From contig DGVD01000009.1 in assembly GCA_002395835.1 (NCBI GenBank), positions 654-64,653 on the forward strand: a DNA stretch of 64,000 nucleotides, written 5' to 3'. Shown here in pieces: positions 1 to 8,638 of the stretch (position 1 is the first letter of the stretch; the number at the start of each line of letters is the position of its first letter). The notes beneath the pieces are model-generated. The model searched no databases and was not told the origin of the DNA. It saw only the letters and a program-made list of their open reading frames with translations. This DNA comes from Bacteroidales bacterium UBA4293. GTDB lineage: Bacteria; Bacteroidota; Bacteroidia; Bacteroidales; Bacteroidaceae. The position numbers and the translations under genes are program-made.

Positions 1-1
1 T

Positions 2-328
2 CAGCTTCATCAGCTCATACATCACTCAGACAGAGGAGTGCAGTACTGCTGCAATGCCTATACGGGTGAATTAAAGAAGTATGGCATACGTATATCCATG
101 ACTGAGGACTACAAGCCTACAGACAATGCTATTGCGGAGCGGGTGAATGGTATACTCAAGACTGAGGTCATTTACCGTGAACGACGTTTCAAGAACATTC
201 AGGAGGCAAGTGAACGTATTGCCTCCTTCATCGGTTTTTACAATGAAAAGCGTCCGCATGCCAGCATTGGCATGAAGGTACCCTCAAAGGTACACACGGA
301 GAATAGTAAACAATTACGCATGTGGTAG
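2..328 (+). CDS. IS3-family transposase (OrfB), C-terminal part, cut by window start
   Basis: This is the end of a DDE-type integrase-core transposase that carries out IS3-family transposition. The frame is open to base 2 and begins before the window. The second catalytic aspartate lies in HHSDRGVQYC (bases 20-49). The catalytic glutamate lies in NAIAERVNGILK, about 40 residues later. The C-terminal FYNEKRPHASIGMKVPSKVH is typical of the family. A GTG at 38 is an internal codon, not a start. The TAG stop overlaps the first unit of the following repeat array by two bases. Only the distal third of the protein is visible, so the subgroup (IS150-like?) is a guess. Its insertion appears to have removed the 5' end of the EamA gene downstream. 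Confidence 0.9.
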   Translation, partial: QLHQLIHHSDRGVQYCCNAYTGELKKYGIRISMTEDYKPTDNAIAERVNGILKTEVIYRERRFKNIQEASERIASFIGFYNEKRPHASIGMKVPSKVHTENSKQLRMW

Positions 329-504
329 TCAACTTTTTCAGTACAAAGTCAACTTTTTCAGTATGAAGAGTCAACTTTTTCAGTACATAGTCAACTTTTC
401 TAGGAAAAGAGTCAACCTTTCCCAGTACGGATAGTCAACTTTTTCCGTACGGATAGGATTATGTTAAAAATTTAACCATAAAAAGAGTCAACCTAATTCA
501 GGAA
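327..504 (+). repeat. Degenerate ~21-bp tandem repeats at the IS3-element end
   Basis: Units of AGTCAACTTTTTCAGTAC or variants start at 327, 347, 369, 389, 410 and 433, a spacing of 20-23 bp. A decayed copy (AGTCAACCTAATTCAGG) starts at 486. The first three are nearly identical and later ones diverge. They lie between the transposase stop and the truncated EamA coding frame, so they probably form the right end of the element. Repeated subterminal transposase sites are known for Tn7 and IS21 but are not usual for IS3; the role is inferred. Confidence 0.8.
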
Positions 505-505
505 A

Positions 506-1157
506 AGTCATTGGGTCTTTTTCTATGGAAGTATAAAGGCTGCGAATGTTTCTATAGGGGTGATTTGTTTTGCTACAGTTGGTTTTTACACAGCTCTGTT
601 AGAACCTATCATATATAGGCGTAAACCTTTATGGAGAGATATAGTCTTTAGTCTGTTGACCATCATAGGAATTTTACTGATATTTCAGTTGGATGTCAGA
701 TATCGTCTTGGTATCGGTTTAGGTATGGTTTCTTCTATTGTCTATGCCTTTTTTTTCCATCTTCAGTAAGAAAGTACAGGAGTCTACAGGAAAAAGTAGT
801 AGTACCATGCTTCTGTATGAATTACTGGGAGGTGGTACCATCCTTACTTTGATTCTTCCTTTATATCTGTTGTTTTTCGCAGACTTGCAAGTTGTTCCAT
901 CTCCATCTGATTTCTTGTTATTGCTTATTTTTGCCTCTGTTTTTACTATAGGCCCTTTCTTGCTTCAACTACAAGCACTCCGAAGAATTTCTGCTTTTAC
1001 GGTGAATCTGAGTTATAATCTTGAACCTGTTTACAGTATATTGTTTGCGATGCTATTATTTAATGAAGCCAGAGCTTTGAACATCTCTTTCTGGGTAGGT
1101 TTAAGCTTGATTATTTTATCTGTATTTTTACAGACGTTCAGCATATTGAAGAAATAG
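506..1157 (+). pseudogene. EamA/DMT-family permease remnant, 5'-truncated and frameshifted
   Basis: The reading starts in frame just after the IS repeats (SHWVFFYGSIKAANVSIGV) and matches the middle of a drug/metabolite transporter EamA repeat. It continues to a stop at 769. The homologous reading then resumes in another frame (FFSIFSKKVQESTGK...) and runs to 1157 through five or so hydrophobic segments, including the NLSYNLEPVYSILFAMLLFNE signature of the second EamA domain. The frame change falls in a run of eight T (749-756). About 60 N-terminal residues are missing relative to a normal protein of about 290 residues. The IS insertion is the likely cause of truncation. The T-run shift could be a mutation, a sequencing error or transcript slippage, but the missing start makes function unlikely. 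Confidence 0.85.
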
Positions 1158-1180
1158 TAAAGATTCTATTTTTGCAATTA

Positions 1181-1211
1181 TTGTCTATCTCGGAAAAGTG
1201 TGTTAATTTTG
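1181..1211 (+). promoter_or_regulatory. Promoter of the sodium:solute symporter gene
   Basis: TTG at 1181-1183 and TAATTTTG at 1204-1211 are separated by 20 bp, matching the Bacteroidetes TTTG/TAnnTTTG pattern. A second TAnnTTTG box (TATTTTTG) lies at 1167-1174. Confidence 0.65.
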
Positions 1212-1234
1212 CGGTCTAAATAAAAATAGTTTTC

Positions 1235-2686
1235 ATGCTTGTTTTAATAACTACCATTATATACTTTAGTTTGTTGCTTCTTATCGCTCACATTACGGGG
1301 CGTGGGGGCAACGATGCTTTTTTCCGTGGGAACAGGCAGTCTCCTTGGCCATTAGTAGCTTTTGGAATGATAGGAGCTACGCTTTCTGGGGTTACGTTTG
1401 TTAGTGTTCCAGGTATGGTTTTAGGCTCTAATATGGGTTACATGCAGATGTGCTTTGGCTATTTCTTTGGCTATCTGGCTGTGGCGTTCATACTGTTACC
1501 TATTTATTATAAGTTGAATCTGACCTCTATATATACCTATTTGGATTATCGTTTTGGAAAAGTTAGTTATAAAACGGGAGCCTCGTTTTTCTTGCTATCC
1601 AAACTTACTGGAGCTGCTGCCAGACTGTATTTAGTTTGTCTTATTTTGCAGAATTATGTTTTCGACGATTTAGGTATACCTTATATTGTTACAGTGCTGG
1701 TAACATTGATTCTAATCTGGTTATATACCCGTAAAAGTGGAATTAAGACCTTGGTTTGGACAGACACATTGCAGACTTTATGCTTTATTGTAACCATTAT
1801 CTTGATTCTTTATAAAGCTTCCGATATGCTGAATCTAGGCTTTTCTGATAGTTGGTCTGCTATTTGGAGTGATTCTCATAGTCGTATATTTGATTTTGAT
1901 GATTGGACCTCACGTAATTATTTTTGGAAACAATTCTTGAGTGGAATCTTTATTGTCATAGTCATGACGGGACTAGATCAGGATATGATGCAGAAGAATC
2001 TTACTTGTAAGAATCTACGTTCTGCTCAAAAGGATATGTGTGTATCTGGTTTCTTGTTCGTTATAGTCATAGGCTTAGTCATGATGCTAGGGGTGATGAT
2101 GACTTTACTTTATTCTCATATAGGAATGCCATTGCCTGCTGCAGGCGACAGTTTGATACCTGATTTCATAGCTAGTGGGGTGATGGGGGATACTGTGCTG
2201 GTTATTTTCACTATAGGTATCATAGCTTCAGCGTTTTCTAGTGCAGATTCTGCTATGACAGCTTTGACCACAAGCTTTTGCATCGATATCTTAGAAATAG
2301 AGGATGAAAGATATTGCTATGCTCCATTAAAAAGTGTATCGAAAGAGAAAGTTAGAAAAGTGGTTCATCTATGCATGATGACACTTTTCATTCTTTTCAT
2401 TTTAGGATTTAAAGTTCTGGGTAGTACCAGTGTGATAGACACACTTTTAACTATGGTTAGTTATACTTATGGTCCACTACTTGGTATGTATAGTTTTGGA
2501 ATCTTCTGCAAAAGAGTTCCTACAGAAAAGTTTGTTCCTTTTATAGCCGTAGCTTCTCCCGTAATCTGTTTCCTCTTGGATTTACTTACGCAGCACTTAT
2601 TTGGTTATAAGTTCGGTTATGAACTGCTTATCCTGAATGGAGCTTTAACTTATTTGGGCTTATTGACTGTTTCCCATAAGCCATAA
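1235..2686 (+). CDS. Sodium:solute symporter (SSS family)
   Basis: This 483-residue integral membrane protein has about 13 hydrophobic helices, the normal length and topology for Na+-coupled symporters of the SSS family (LeuT fold). The N-terminal part has GRGGNDAFFRGNRQSPWPLVAFGMIG followed by ATLSGVTFVSVPG, matching the family's first helices. The segment SAFSSADSAMTALTTSFCIDIL matches the conserved helix that carries Na2-site serines. It probably imports an organic solute (sugar acid, sialic acid or similar) with sodium; the substrate cannot be read from sequence. It has its own promoter and is followed by a strong bidirectional terminator, so it is monocistronic. Confidence 0.9.
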   Translation: MLVLITTIIYFSLLLLIAHITGRGGNDAFFRGNRQSPWPLVAFGMIGATLSGVTFVSVPGMVLGSNMGYMQMCFGYFFGYLAVAFILLPIYYKLNLTSIYTYLDYRFGKVSYKTGASFFLLSKLTGAAARLYLVCLILQNYVFDDLGIPYIVTVLVTLILIWLYTRKSGIKTLVWTDTLQTLCFIVTIILILYKASDMLNLGFSDSWSAIWSDSHSRIFDFDDWTSRNYFWKQFLSGIFIVIVMTGLDQDMMQKNLTCKNLRSAQKDMCVSGFLFVIVIGLVMMLGVMMTLLYSHIGMPLPAAGDSLIPDFIASGVMGDTVLVIFTIGIIASAFSSADSAMTALTTSFCIDILEIEDERYCYAPLKSVSKEKVRKVVHLCMMTLFILFILGFKVLGSTSVIDTLLTMVSYTYGPLLGMYSFGIFCKRVPTEKFVPFIAVASPVICFLLDLLTQHLFGYKFGYELLILNGALTYLGLLTVSHKP

Positions 2687-2704
2687 AGGGATGGTTTAAA
2701 AAGA

Positions 2705-2744
2705 AAGGGAGAATCTTATCTGCCGCCAGATAAGATTCTCCCTT
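2705..2744. terminator. Bidirectional intrinsic terminator
   Basis: A 17-bp perfect stem (2705-2721 with 2728-2744) has a six-base loop, with A-rich and T-rich flanks. It lies between convergent genes ending at 2686 and 2764. Confidence 0.85.
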
Positions 2745-2763
2745 ATCTTATGTATGAATAAAT

Positions 2764-4152
2764 TTATTCTTTTACACGCAGGTTCATTACAAATGGAGCT
2801 TCTTTTGTGGAGTTCTTCCACTCACCATCTGTTTCACCATTTGGATTGCCATATTTACAGAAGTTGGTCCAGTAATCTACCATGCGGTTAGATAGTTCTT
2901 CATCGGCAGCGGTAAATGGTCTCCAGCTTCGGTCTAAAGTATGGAAGGTATACCAGAGTTCAGAACTGTGGAATGAGCCTTCCAAAGCCTTACGTCCGTC
3001 AGTAGGAAGTGGACGGTCGAAGAAGTACAGATAAACAGGTTTGGTTGATAAACTGTCGCGAACTTCTGCAAAACGCTGTTCACCATCAGTCAGACCTGGC
3101 ATATCGTTTGCACAGTGGCCCATCATATATGGAACATCGGCTACTGTATTGTTGAATACAGCTTTGTTGAAACTTTCAGTAAGTAAAACACCATCCTGAT
3201 GAGGGCTGAATCTTACGGCATTAGGATCACCCCATGCAGATGGGAGTGCCTTCATCAAATCCTCATAACTAGCTGCACGTAATTGCTCCAGGGTAGTTAA
3301 GCCTGCTGCATCTAGTTTTGCCTTAGCTTTTGCATCTAAATCTTCTTGTGTATCAGGAGATGCCAGTTCCATACCTATTCCACCTATACTCTGGATAATA
3401 GCCTTCTTCACCATTCCTTTGCTTAATGGGCTTATAATCATGTTCTTTACACTTGCAGCACCTGCGCTTTGTCCTAATACAGTAATGTTTTCTGGATCAC
3501 CGCCAAACTGAGCAATGTTATTATGAATCCAGGTCAAGGCTGCTACTTGGTCATAGGTACCATAGTTGCCGGAATGACCACCACCTTCTTCTGTAAGCAA
3601 TGGATGATTCAAGAAACCGAAGACACCAAGGCGATAGTTGACTGTAACCAAAATTACGCCACGTTCTGCCCATGCTTCACCATCCATTTCAGGCTCGAAA
3701 CTCCAACCTCCGGTATATGCACCACCATGAATCCACATGGCTACAGGAAGTTTAGCTTCTGCTTTGCCAGCAGCATCCTTTGGAGTCCAAATGTTTAGTT
3801 GTAGACAGTCCTCAGAGAATGGAGCATCTTGTGCAAAGAATTCTGTGCCATAAGCACCATCGTTAGGGTCATGGGCAGCTTGCCAGGAAGCATTGCGGAA
3901 ATGGTCTGCAATCATGACTGTGTCCCAAGGGGTAACGGGTTGTGGCTTTTTCCAGCGTAATTCTCCTACTGGAGCAGCTGCAAATGGAATACCTTTGTAG
4001 GCAATGACATTGGTAGAATCTAAAACCACTCCTTGAACTTTACCACCTTCTATGGTAAGAATGGGGTTTTCATCAACTACAGGTTTTTGTTCGGTGCAGG
4101 CAGTTGAAAGTAATGTCAGAACTGCTGCAAATAAAGTCCATGTTTTTTTCAT
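2764..4152 (-). CDS. Lipoprotein carboxylesterase, type B (COesterase)
   Basis: This 462-residue alpha/beta hydrolase hydrolyses carboxylic esters. The N-terminal MKKTWTLFAAVLTLLSTAC is a lipoprotein signal with the lipid-carrying Cys19. The oxyanion-hole motif is IHGGA (about 141-145). The nucleophile is Ser229 in GQSAG, where most type-B esterases have GESAG. Catalytic His395 lies in FHSSEL. The start is set at 4152 because an upstream in-frame ATG (4194) falls inside the -7 promoter box. The likely location is the outer or inner face of the outer membrane. Natural substrates may be acetylated or feruloylated glycans, given the hydrolase-rich surroundings; this is inference. It is a paralogue of the gene at 12048. 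Confidence 0.88.
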   Translation of the reverse strand: MKKTWTLFAAVLTLLSTACTEQKPVVDENPILTIEGGKVQGVVLDSTNVIAYKGIPFAAAPVGELRWKKPQPVTPWDTVMIADHFRNASWQAAHDPNDGAYGTEFFAQDAPFSEDCLQLNIWTPKDAAGKAEAKLPVAMWIHGGAYTGGWSFEPEMDGEAWAERGVILVTVNYRLGVFGFLNHPLLTEEGGGHSGNYGTYDQVAALTWIHNNIAQFGGDPENITVLGQSAGAASVKNMIISPLSKGMVKKAIIQSIGGIGMELASPDTQEDLDAKAKAKLDAAGLTTLEQLRAASYEDLMKALPSAWGDPNAVRFSPHQDGVLLTESFNKAVFNNTVADVPYMMGHCANDMPGLTDGEQRFAEVRDSLSTKPVYLYFFDRPLPTDGRKALEGSFHSSELWYTFHTLDRSWRPFTAADEELSNRMVDYWTNFCKYGNPNGETDGEWKNSTKEAPFVMNLRVKE

Positions 4153-4191
4153 GTTGTTTATAGTTTTGATTTTAAGGATAATTCTAATGTG

Positions 4192-4236
4192 CAAAATTAA
4201 AGGAAATAGTTGATAGGTGACAAACTTATTTCCTTT
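4192..4236 (-). promoter_or_regulatory. clpA terminator hairpin fused to the esterase -7 box
   Basis: On the minus strand a 10-bp stem (4227-4236 with 4199-4208) follows clpA by about 44 bases. Its T-rich tail runs directly into TAATTTTG (4199-4192), the -7 box for the carboxylesterase. Terminator and promoter therefore overlap. Confidence 0.6.
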
Positions 4237-4279
4237 AATTTTATATGATTAGTGCATTTTTTCCCTCTTCAATGAGGAT

Positions 4280-6517
4280 TTAAACAGCTGTTAAAGAATC
4301 ATTTCTCAAATCGACCTGCAATTCTCCGCCATCTTTTAGTTTTCCGAACAAGATTTCTCTCATGAGTAATGGGTTCAGAAGTTGCTGAATGACACGGTCC
4401 ATTTCACGGGCACCATATTCTTGAGAGAAACCTTTCTGGAGCAGATGTTGTCTAGCAGCCGGAGTAAGTGTAAGTTGCACATTCTTGGCATCCAACTTTA
4501 TTTGAAGTTCCCGTAGTTTCTTGTCCAAAATCAGGTTGGCCATATGCTCGTCCATATCATGGAAGGTCACTATACCCGATAATCTGTTAATAAACTCAGG
4601 CTTGAAGATTCTTTTTACATCTTTCAACATGGCAGTGCCTTTGCTAATCTTTGCATTGAAGCCAAGGGCTTGGTTTGCATATTGAGCTCCTGCATTGCTA
4701 GTCATAATTAAAATGACTTGACGGAAATCAGCCTTTTGTCCTCGGTTGTCGGTCAGGTTGGCATAATCCATGACTTGAAGCAGCAGGTTAAAGATGTCAG
4801 AATGTGCTTTTTCTATTTCATCTAGAAGTAATATGCAGTTTGGTGTCTTGCGGATGGCGTCAGTTAATAATCCACCATCTTCGTATCCTACATAACCTGC
4901 TGGTGAACCTATCAGTTTAGCTACGGTATGTTTCTCAGTATATTCACTCATGTCGAACCGAACCAAACTAATTCCTAATTCTTTTGCCAATACTTTGGCT
5001 ACTTCTGTCTTACCCACACCCGTAGGACCCACGAATAGCAGACTTGCTATAGGTTTCTGTGCATCCAGAAGGCCGGCCTTGCTCATTTGGACGGCTTCCA
5101 CTACTTGCTTTATGGCTTCATCCTGACCGTAAATCTGGCTTAGGATATGTGGCTCTAACGTTTCAAGCTCTGAGTTATCGTTCTCTTTCAATGCCTTGGC
5201 ATCAACTCGGCATATTTTACTGAGCAGTTCAGCAATTACTTCTTTGCTTACTGTCATGTCTTCGGTAGGGTGGAGTTCCCGAAAAGCACCAGCCTCATCT
5301 ATGAGGTCAATAGCCTTATCGGGAAGGAATCTCTCATTGATGAATCGGGCACTTTGTTCCACTGCATAAGGGATTACACCATCCAGATAATGGATACCAT
5401 GATACTTTTCAAAGTTGGCTTGTAATCCTTCTAAGATGTGAATGGATTCTTCAATGCTAGGTTCTGGGATATTGATTTGTTGGAACCTCCGGACGATTCC
5501 CTTACTCTGAGAGAAATAACGGTTGTATTCTTGATAAGTGGTGGAACCGATGAATTTAATGTCGCCCGAAGACAAATAAGGCTTCAGTAAGTTGCCTGCA
5601 TCCATGGAACTGTCATTCGTACGGCCTGCACCAATCAAATTATGAATTTCATCGATGTATACAATGACTTTTCCCTCTTTCTTCAGTCCCTCCATGATCA
5701 TTTTGATGCGTTTCTCAAAATCACCTCTGTATTGAGAACCGGCTACCATGGCTCCTAAATCCAGTTCGTAAATCTTATATCCTTTTAATCGTTCTGGAAC
5801 TTCTCCTTTTTCTATCATATTGGCCAAACCATAAGCCAATGCAGTCTTTCCTACACCAGGCTCACCTATGTGTAGTGGATTATTCTTTTCCTTACGGCAG
5901 AGTACCTGAATGGTTCTTTCCAATTCTTGTTCCCTACCTATAAGTGGATTGTGCTCTGCCAGATGGTCGTTCAGACAGGTTACGAAATGATTCCAGGGCT
6001 CTGTTTTTCTGCTTGGTATTTCATCGTAACCCTCTTCTTCCTCGTCATAATCCTCGTCCTCATCTTCCTCGTCTTCTAAATTGAATTCATACTGGTTGAT
6101 AAGTTCGCTCATGAATTCTTCTTTATCATTGTTGATGGCTTTCAACAAGATAAATTCTGCCTTAGAATCTTTTAACGCTAGAATCCCCATTATGATATGA
6201 GTGACTTCCAGTTCTTCTGCATTGCTTCTTTCCATCTGGATACATGCATACTCCAGCACTCGTTGTAGCTGGTAGGATGCCTCAGGCAGATGATTTTCTA
6301 CGTTCTCGGGTACGACTTCCAGTGCATCAATATATTTTTTGAGTTCTGCACGCATGAAATCTTCATCATAGAAGTTCAGGGTTAATGCCATTTTGAATGG
6401 CTCCTGATCCATGATGGTCAGAAGGATGTGTTCTGGCGTGATAAACTCATGATGATTATTGAGTGCCAGAGTAAATGCTTTATTTAGTGCTTCTTGTGTA
6501 TATACGCTTTGTTCCAT
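4280..6517 (-). CDS. clpA: ATP-dependent Clp protease ATP-binding subunit ClpA
   Basis: This 745-residue AAA+ unfoldase feeds substrates into the ClpP peptidase in the cytoplasm. It has an N-terminal Clp-N repeat domain (1-140), then an acidic linker (about 147-166) made almost entirely of E and D. D1 has Walker A GEPGVGKT (218-225) and Walker B VIVYIDE. D2 has Walker A GPTGVGKT (497-504), Walker B CILLLDE and a C-terminal small domain. The tripeptide LGF at 618-620 lies where ClpA carries its ClpP-docking loop. There is no ClpB-type middle coiled coil, which supports ClpA. It starts two bases after the clpS stop, so the two are one operon and probably coupled. The acidic linker is more extended than I would expect. 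Confidence 0.93.
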   Translation of the reverse strand: MEQSVYTQEALNKAFTLALNNHHEFITPEHILLTIMDQEPFKMALTLNFYDEDFMRAELKKYIDALEVVPENVENHLPEASYQLQRVLEYACIQMERSNAEELEVTHIIMGILALKDSKAEFILLKAINNDKEEFMSELINQYEFNLEDEEDEDEDYDEEEEGYDEIPSRKTEPWNHFVTCLNDHLAEHNPLIGREQELERTIQVLCRKEKNNPLHIGEPGVGKTALAYGLANMIEKGEVPERLKGYKIYELDLGAMVAGSQYRGDFEKRIKMIMEGLKKEGKVIVYIDEIHNLIGAGRTNDSSMDAGNLLKPYLSSGDIKFIGSTTYQEYNRYFSQSKGIVRRFQQINIPEPSIEESIHILEGLQANFEKYHGIHYLDGVIPYAVEQSARFINERFLPDKAIDLIDEAGAFRELHPTEDMTVSKEVIAELLSKICRVDAKALKENDNSELETLEPHILSQIYGQDEAIKQVVEAVQMSKAGLLDAQKPIASLLFVGPTGVGKTEVAKVLAKELGISLVRFDMSEYTEKHTVAKLIGSPAGYVGYEDGGLLTDAIRKTPNCILLLDEIEKAHSDIFNLLLQVMDYANLTDNRGQKADFRQVILIMTSNAGAQYANQALGFNAKISKGTAMLKDVKRIFKPEFINRLSGIVTFHDMDEHMANLILDKKLRELQIKLDAKNVQLTLTPAARQHLLQKGFSQEYGAREMDRVIQQLLNPLLMREILFGKLKDGGELQVDLRNDSLTAV

Positions 6518-6519
6518 AT

Positions 6520-6825
6520 TTAATCTACAGGCGTGTAAGTGAGACGTAAAGGAAAGCCTTCCTGACGAGCCATGCGAGTGGCTTTTCTAACCTTGCTGGC
6601 TGCCACATCCAGGGAATAGATTCCTACAGTGGCTTGCCCACTTTTATGAACGGCTTCTGCTAGAAGCTGAGCCTCTGTCTCTGTCTTAAAAAAGATAAGA
6701 GTCAGTATCTTCACTACGAAGTCAAATGTGGTGAAATCGTCGTTGTGTAATATAACTTTGTATTGCCTTGGCTCCCTTAAATCGGTTCGTTCCTTTTCTT
6801 TTAACGAAGTTTCCTTTTGTTCCAT
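6520..6825 (-). CDS. clpS: ATP-dependent Clp protease adaptor ClpS
   Basis: This 101-residue adaptor delivers N-degron substrates to ClpA. The signature YKVILHNDDFTTFDFVV contains the Asn-Asp pair and Thr that hold the substrate alpha-amino group. VHKSGQATVGIYSLDVAASKV carries the conserved pocket histidine. Length and fold are normal. It is first in a two-gene operon with clpA and has a good TATCTTTG box 18 bases upstream. Confidence 0.95.
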   Translation of the reverse strand: MEQKETSLKEKERTDLREPRQYKVILHNDDFTTFDFVVKILTLIFFKTETEAQLLAEAVHKSGQATVGIYSLDVAASKVRKATRMARQEGFPLRLTYTPVD

Positions 6826-6842
6826 AATTATATTTTAGTCTA

Positions 6843-6850
6843 CAAAGATA
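6843..6850 (-). promoter_or_regulatory. -7 box of the clpS-clpA promoter
   Basis: The complement reads TATCTTTG, a perfect TAnnTTTG element, 18 bases before the clpS start codon. Confidence 0.65.
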
Positions 6851-6911
6851 ATGTTTTTTCTTTCAATTGTCTGCTATTTGCCTGAAAAAGTAATTTATAT
6901 CCCTTTCTTAT

Positions 6912-6942
6912 TTTGGTATTTAGGTTTAATGTGCTATTTTTG
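6912..6942 (+). promoter_or_regulatory. Promoter of the GH43-TonB receptor operon
   Basis: TTTG at 6912-6915 and TATTTTTG at 6935-6942 are 19 bp apart, a full match to the Bacteroidetes consensus. An in-frame GTG at 6942 lies in the box and cannot be the start; ATG 6963 is used instead. Confidence 0.75.
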
Positions 6943-6962
6943 TGATACTAAATTTTAATGCT

Positions 6963-8615
6963 ATGCGAAAAATCACATTAATTATCTTTCTTTCTAGTTT
7001 ATTTCTTTCTGCCAATTTAATTCAAGGTCAGAATGTGCTGAATAATGGTGCTACAGAAAATGTTTTCCATAATCCAGTTATCCCAGGTTACTATCCCGAC
7101 CCTAGTGTTTGTGCGGTAGGTGATGATTTCTACTTGGTTAACAGTACTTTTCAGTATTTCCCGGGGGTGCCTGTGTGGCACAGTAAGGATTTGATTCATT
7201 GGGAGCAGATAGGTAATGTGCTTGATCGGGCTTCTCAAGTGGATTTAAGTGCCGGTGGTGCCAGTTCCGGTATCTTTGCACCTACCATTCGCTATAACGA
7301 GGGTAAGTTTTATATGATAACTACGAATATAAATAGGTTGTTTACGGGTAAGTCTGGTAATTTTATCGTAACTGCAGATAAGCCTGAAGGTCCATGGAGC
7401 GAACCTGTATTTGTGGATGGGGTAAATGGTATAGACCCATCACTCTATTGGGAAGATGGGCGAATGTATGTTTGCTGGTCTGCAATGAATAATATCAGTT
7501 TAGCGGAATTAGACCCAGTTACATTCCAAATGATAGGTAAGCCTAGAAATATCTGGGAGGGTGATGGTGATAGTAGTCCTGAAGGACCGCATATTTACAA
7601 GAAAGATGGTTTTTATTATTTACTGATTGCTGAAGGTGGTACAGAGATGGGGCATAAAGTGAATATAGCTCGTTCAAGAGCTATCGATGGCCCGTATACT
7701 AGTAATCCTTCTAACCCCATCTTAACTCAAAAGCGTAGAGAAAGTGCTGGAAGTCTTATTCAGGGTGCAGGACATCCTGATCTGGTTCAAGCCTCCGATG
7801 GCTCATGGTGGATTGTATTCCTAGCTTTCCGTACCAGTGCTGGTAAACAGTTGCATACCTTAGGCCGTGAAACATGTTTGGCACCAGTACGGTGGGATAC
7901 GAATGCTTGGCCTGTTGTGAATGGAAATGGAATGGTAGATGTAACTATGAATGTTCCTACTCTTCCTCAAGTTGTGATGAAGCAACCTGCTTCTCGCACT
8001 TCTTTTAAGAATGGGAATAAATTGGGATTTGAGTGGATCTACATCAACAATCCTGTCGAGTCTAATTACATCTATGCTAAGAACCAACTTCAGTTGAAGG
8101 CTACCTCCGTACCATTGGATGATCCTAGGAAGACGCCTACATTTGTAGCAAAACGTCAGACTGACATCAATTGTGTGGTAACCACTCAGCTTTCTCTTGA
8201 CAATGCAAAGGAAGGCGACCGTGCAGGTCTCACTGTTTATATGGATCCTAAGGGACATTATGATATTGCTTTGATTCCTGCAGCCGATGGCAATTACTAT
8301 GTGGAGCTAAGTTACCGTTTAGGTGCCATGAAGCATATAGAAAAGAGCGTGAAACTTCCTAACAAGAAAGCTGTTCAATTTAGAGTGGAGGCTACTAATG
8401 CGCTCTATTCATTCTCTTATTCTACCGATGGCAAGAAATTTGAGAAATTGGGTAGTATGGATACTTACTTCCTCGCTACTGAAACTTTAGGTGGCTTTAC
8501 CGGAATGGTCTTTGGCTTGTTTGCTGAAGGCGAGGAAGGAACTAAGGCAACAGCTCATGTAGACTGGTTCGACTACCAGCCTGGGGAAGAATATAAGACT
8601 TCAAGTAGATTTTAA
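6963..8615 (+). CDS. Secreted glycoside hydrolase family 43 enzyme (beta-xylosidase/arabinofuranosidase type)
   Basis: This 550-residue exported enzyme is expected to release xylose or arabinose from xylan, arabinoxylan or arabinan. A signal peptide ends near residue 22 (LIQGQN). The five-bladed propeller carries the GH43 triad: Asp46 in YPDPS (base), Asp158 in GIDPSLYW (pKa modulator) and Glu207 in SPEGPHIY (acid). A C-terminal beta-sandwich from about residue 345 (ending HVDWFDYQ) matches the accessory domain of GH43 xylosidases. The exact substrate is not readable. It is followed 23 bases later by a TonB receptor with no intervening promoter, so they are likely co-transcribed and the receptor may import its products. 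Confidence 0.9.
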   Translation: MRKITLIIFLSSLFLSANLIQGQNVLNNGATENVFHNPVIPGYYPDPSVCAVGDDFYLVNSTFQYFPGVPVWHSKDLIHWEQIGNVLDRASQVDLSAGGASSGIFAPTIRYNEGKFYMITTNINRLFTGKSGNFIVTADKPEGPWSEPVFVDGVNGIDPSLYWEDGRMYVCWSAMNNISLAELDPVTFQMIGKPRNIWEGDGDSSPEGPHIYKKDGFYYLLIAEGGTEMGHKVNIARSRAIDGPYTSNPSNPILTQKRRESAGSLIQGAGHPDLVQASDGSWWIVFLAFRTSAGKQLHTLGRETCLAPVRWDTNAWPVVNGNGMVDVTMNVPTLPQVVMKQPASRTSFKNGNKLGFEWIYINNPVESNYIYAKNQLQLKATSVPLDDPRKTPTFVAKRQTDINCVVTTQLSLDNAKEGDRAGLTVYMDPKGHYDIALIPAADGNYYVELSYRLGAMKHIEKSVKLPNKKAVQFRVEATNALYSFSYSTDGKKFEKLGSMDTYFLATETLGGFTGMVFGLFAEGEEGTKATAHVDWFDYQPGEEYKTSSRF

Positions 8616-8638
8616 TTAAAGGAATTTATAGCTTCAAG

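Noticed and set aside
327..450. CRISPR array at the window start
   Set aside because: Repeats are about 18 bp with only 2-5 bases between them, directly after a transposase, so they are element-end repeats.
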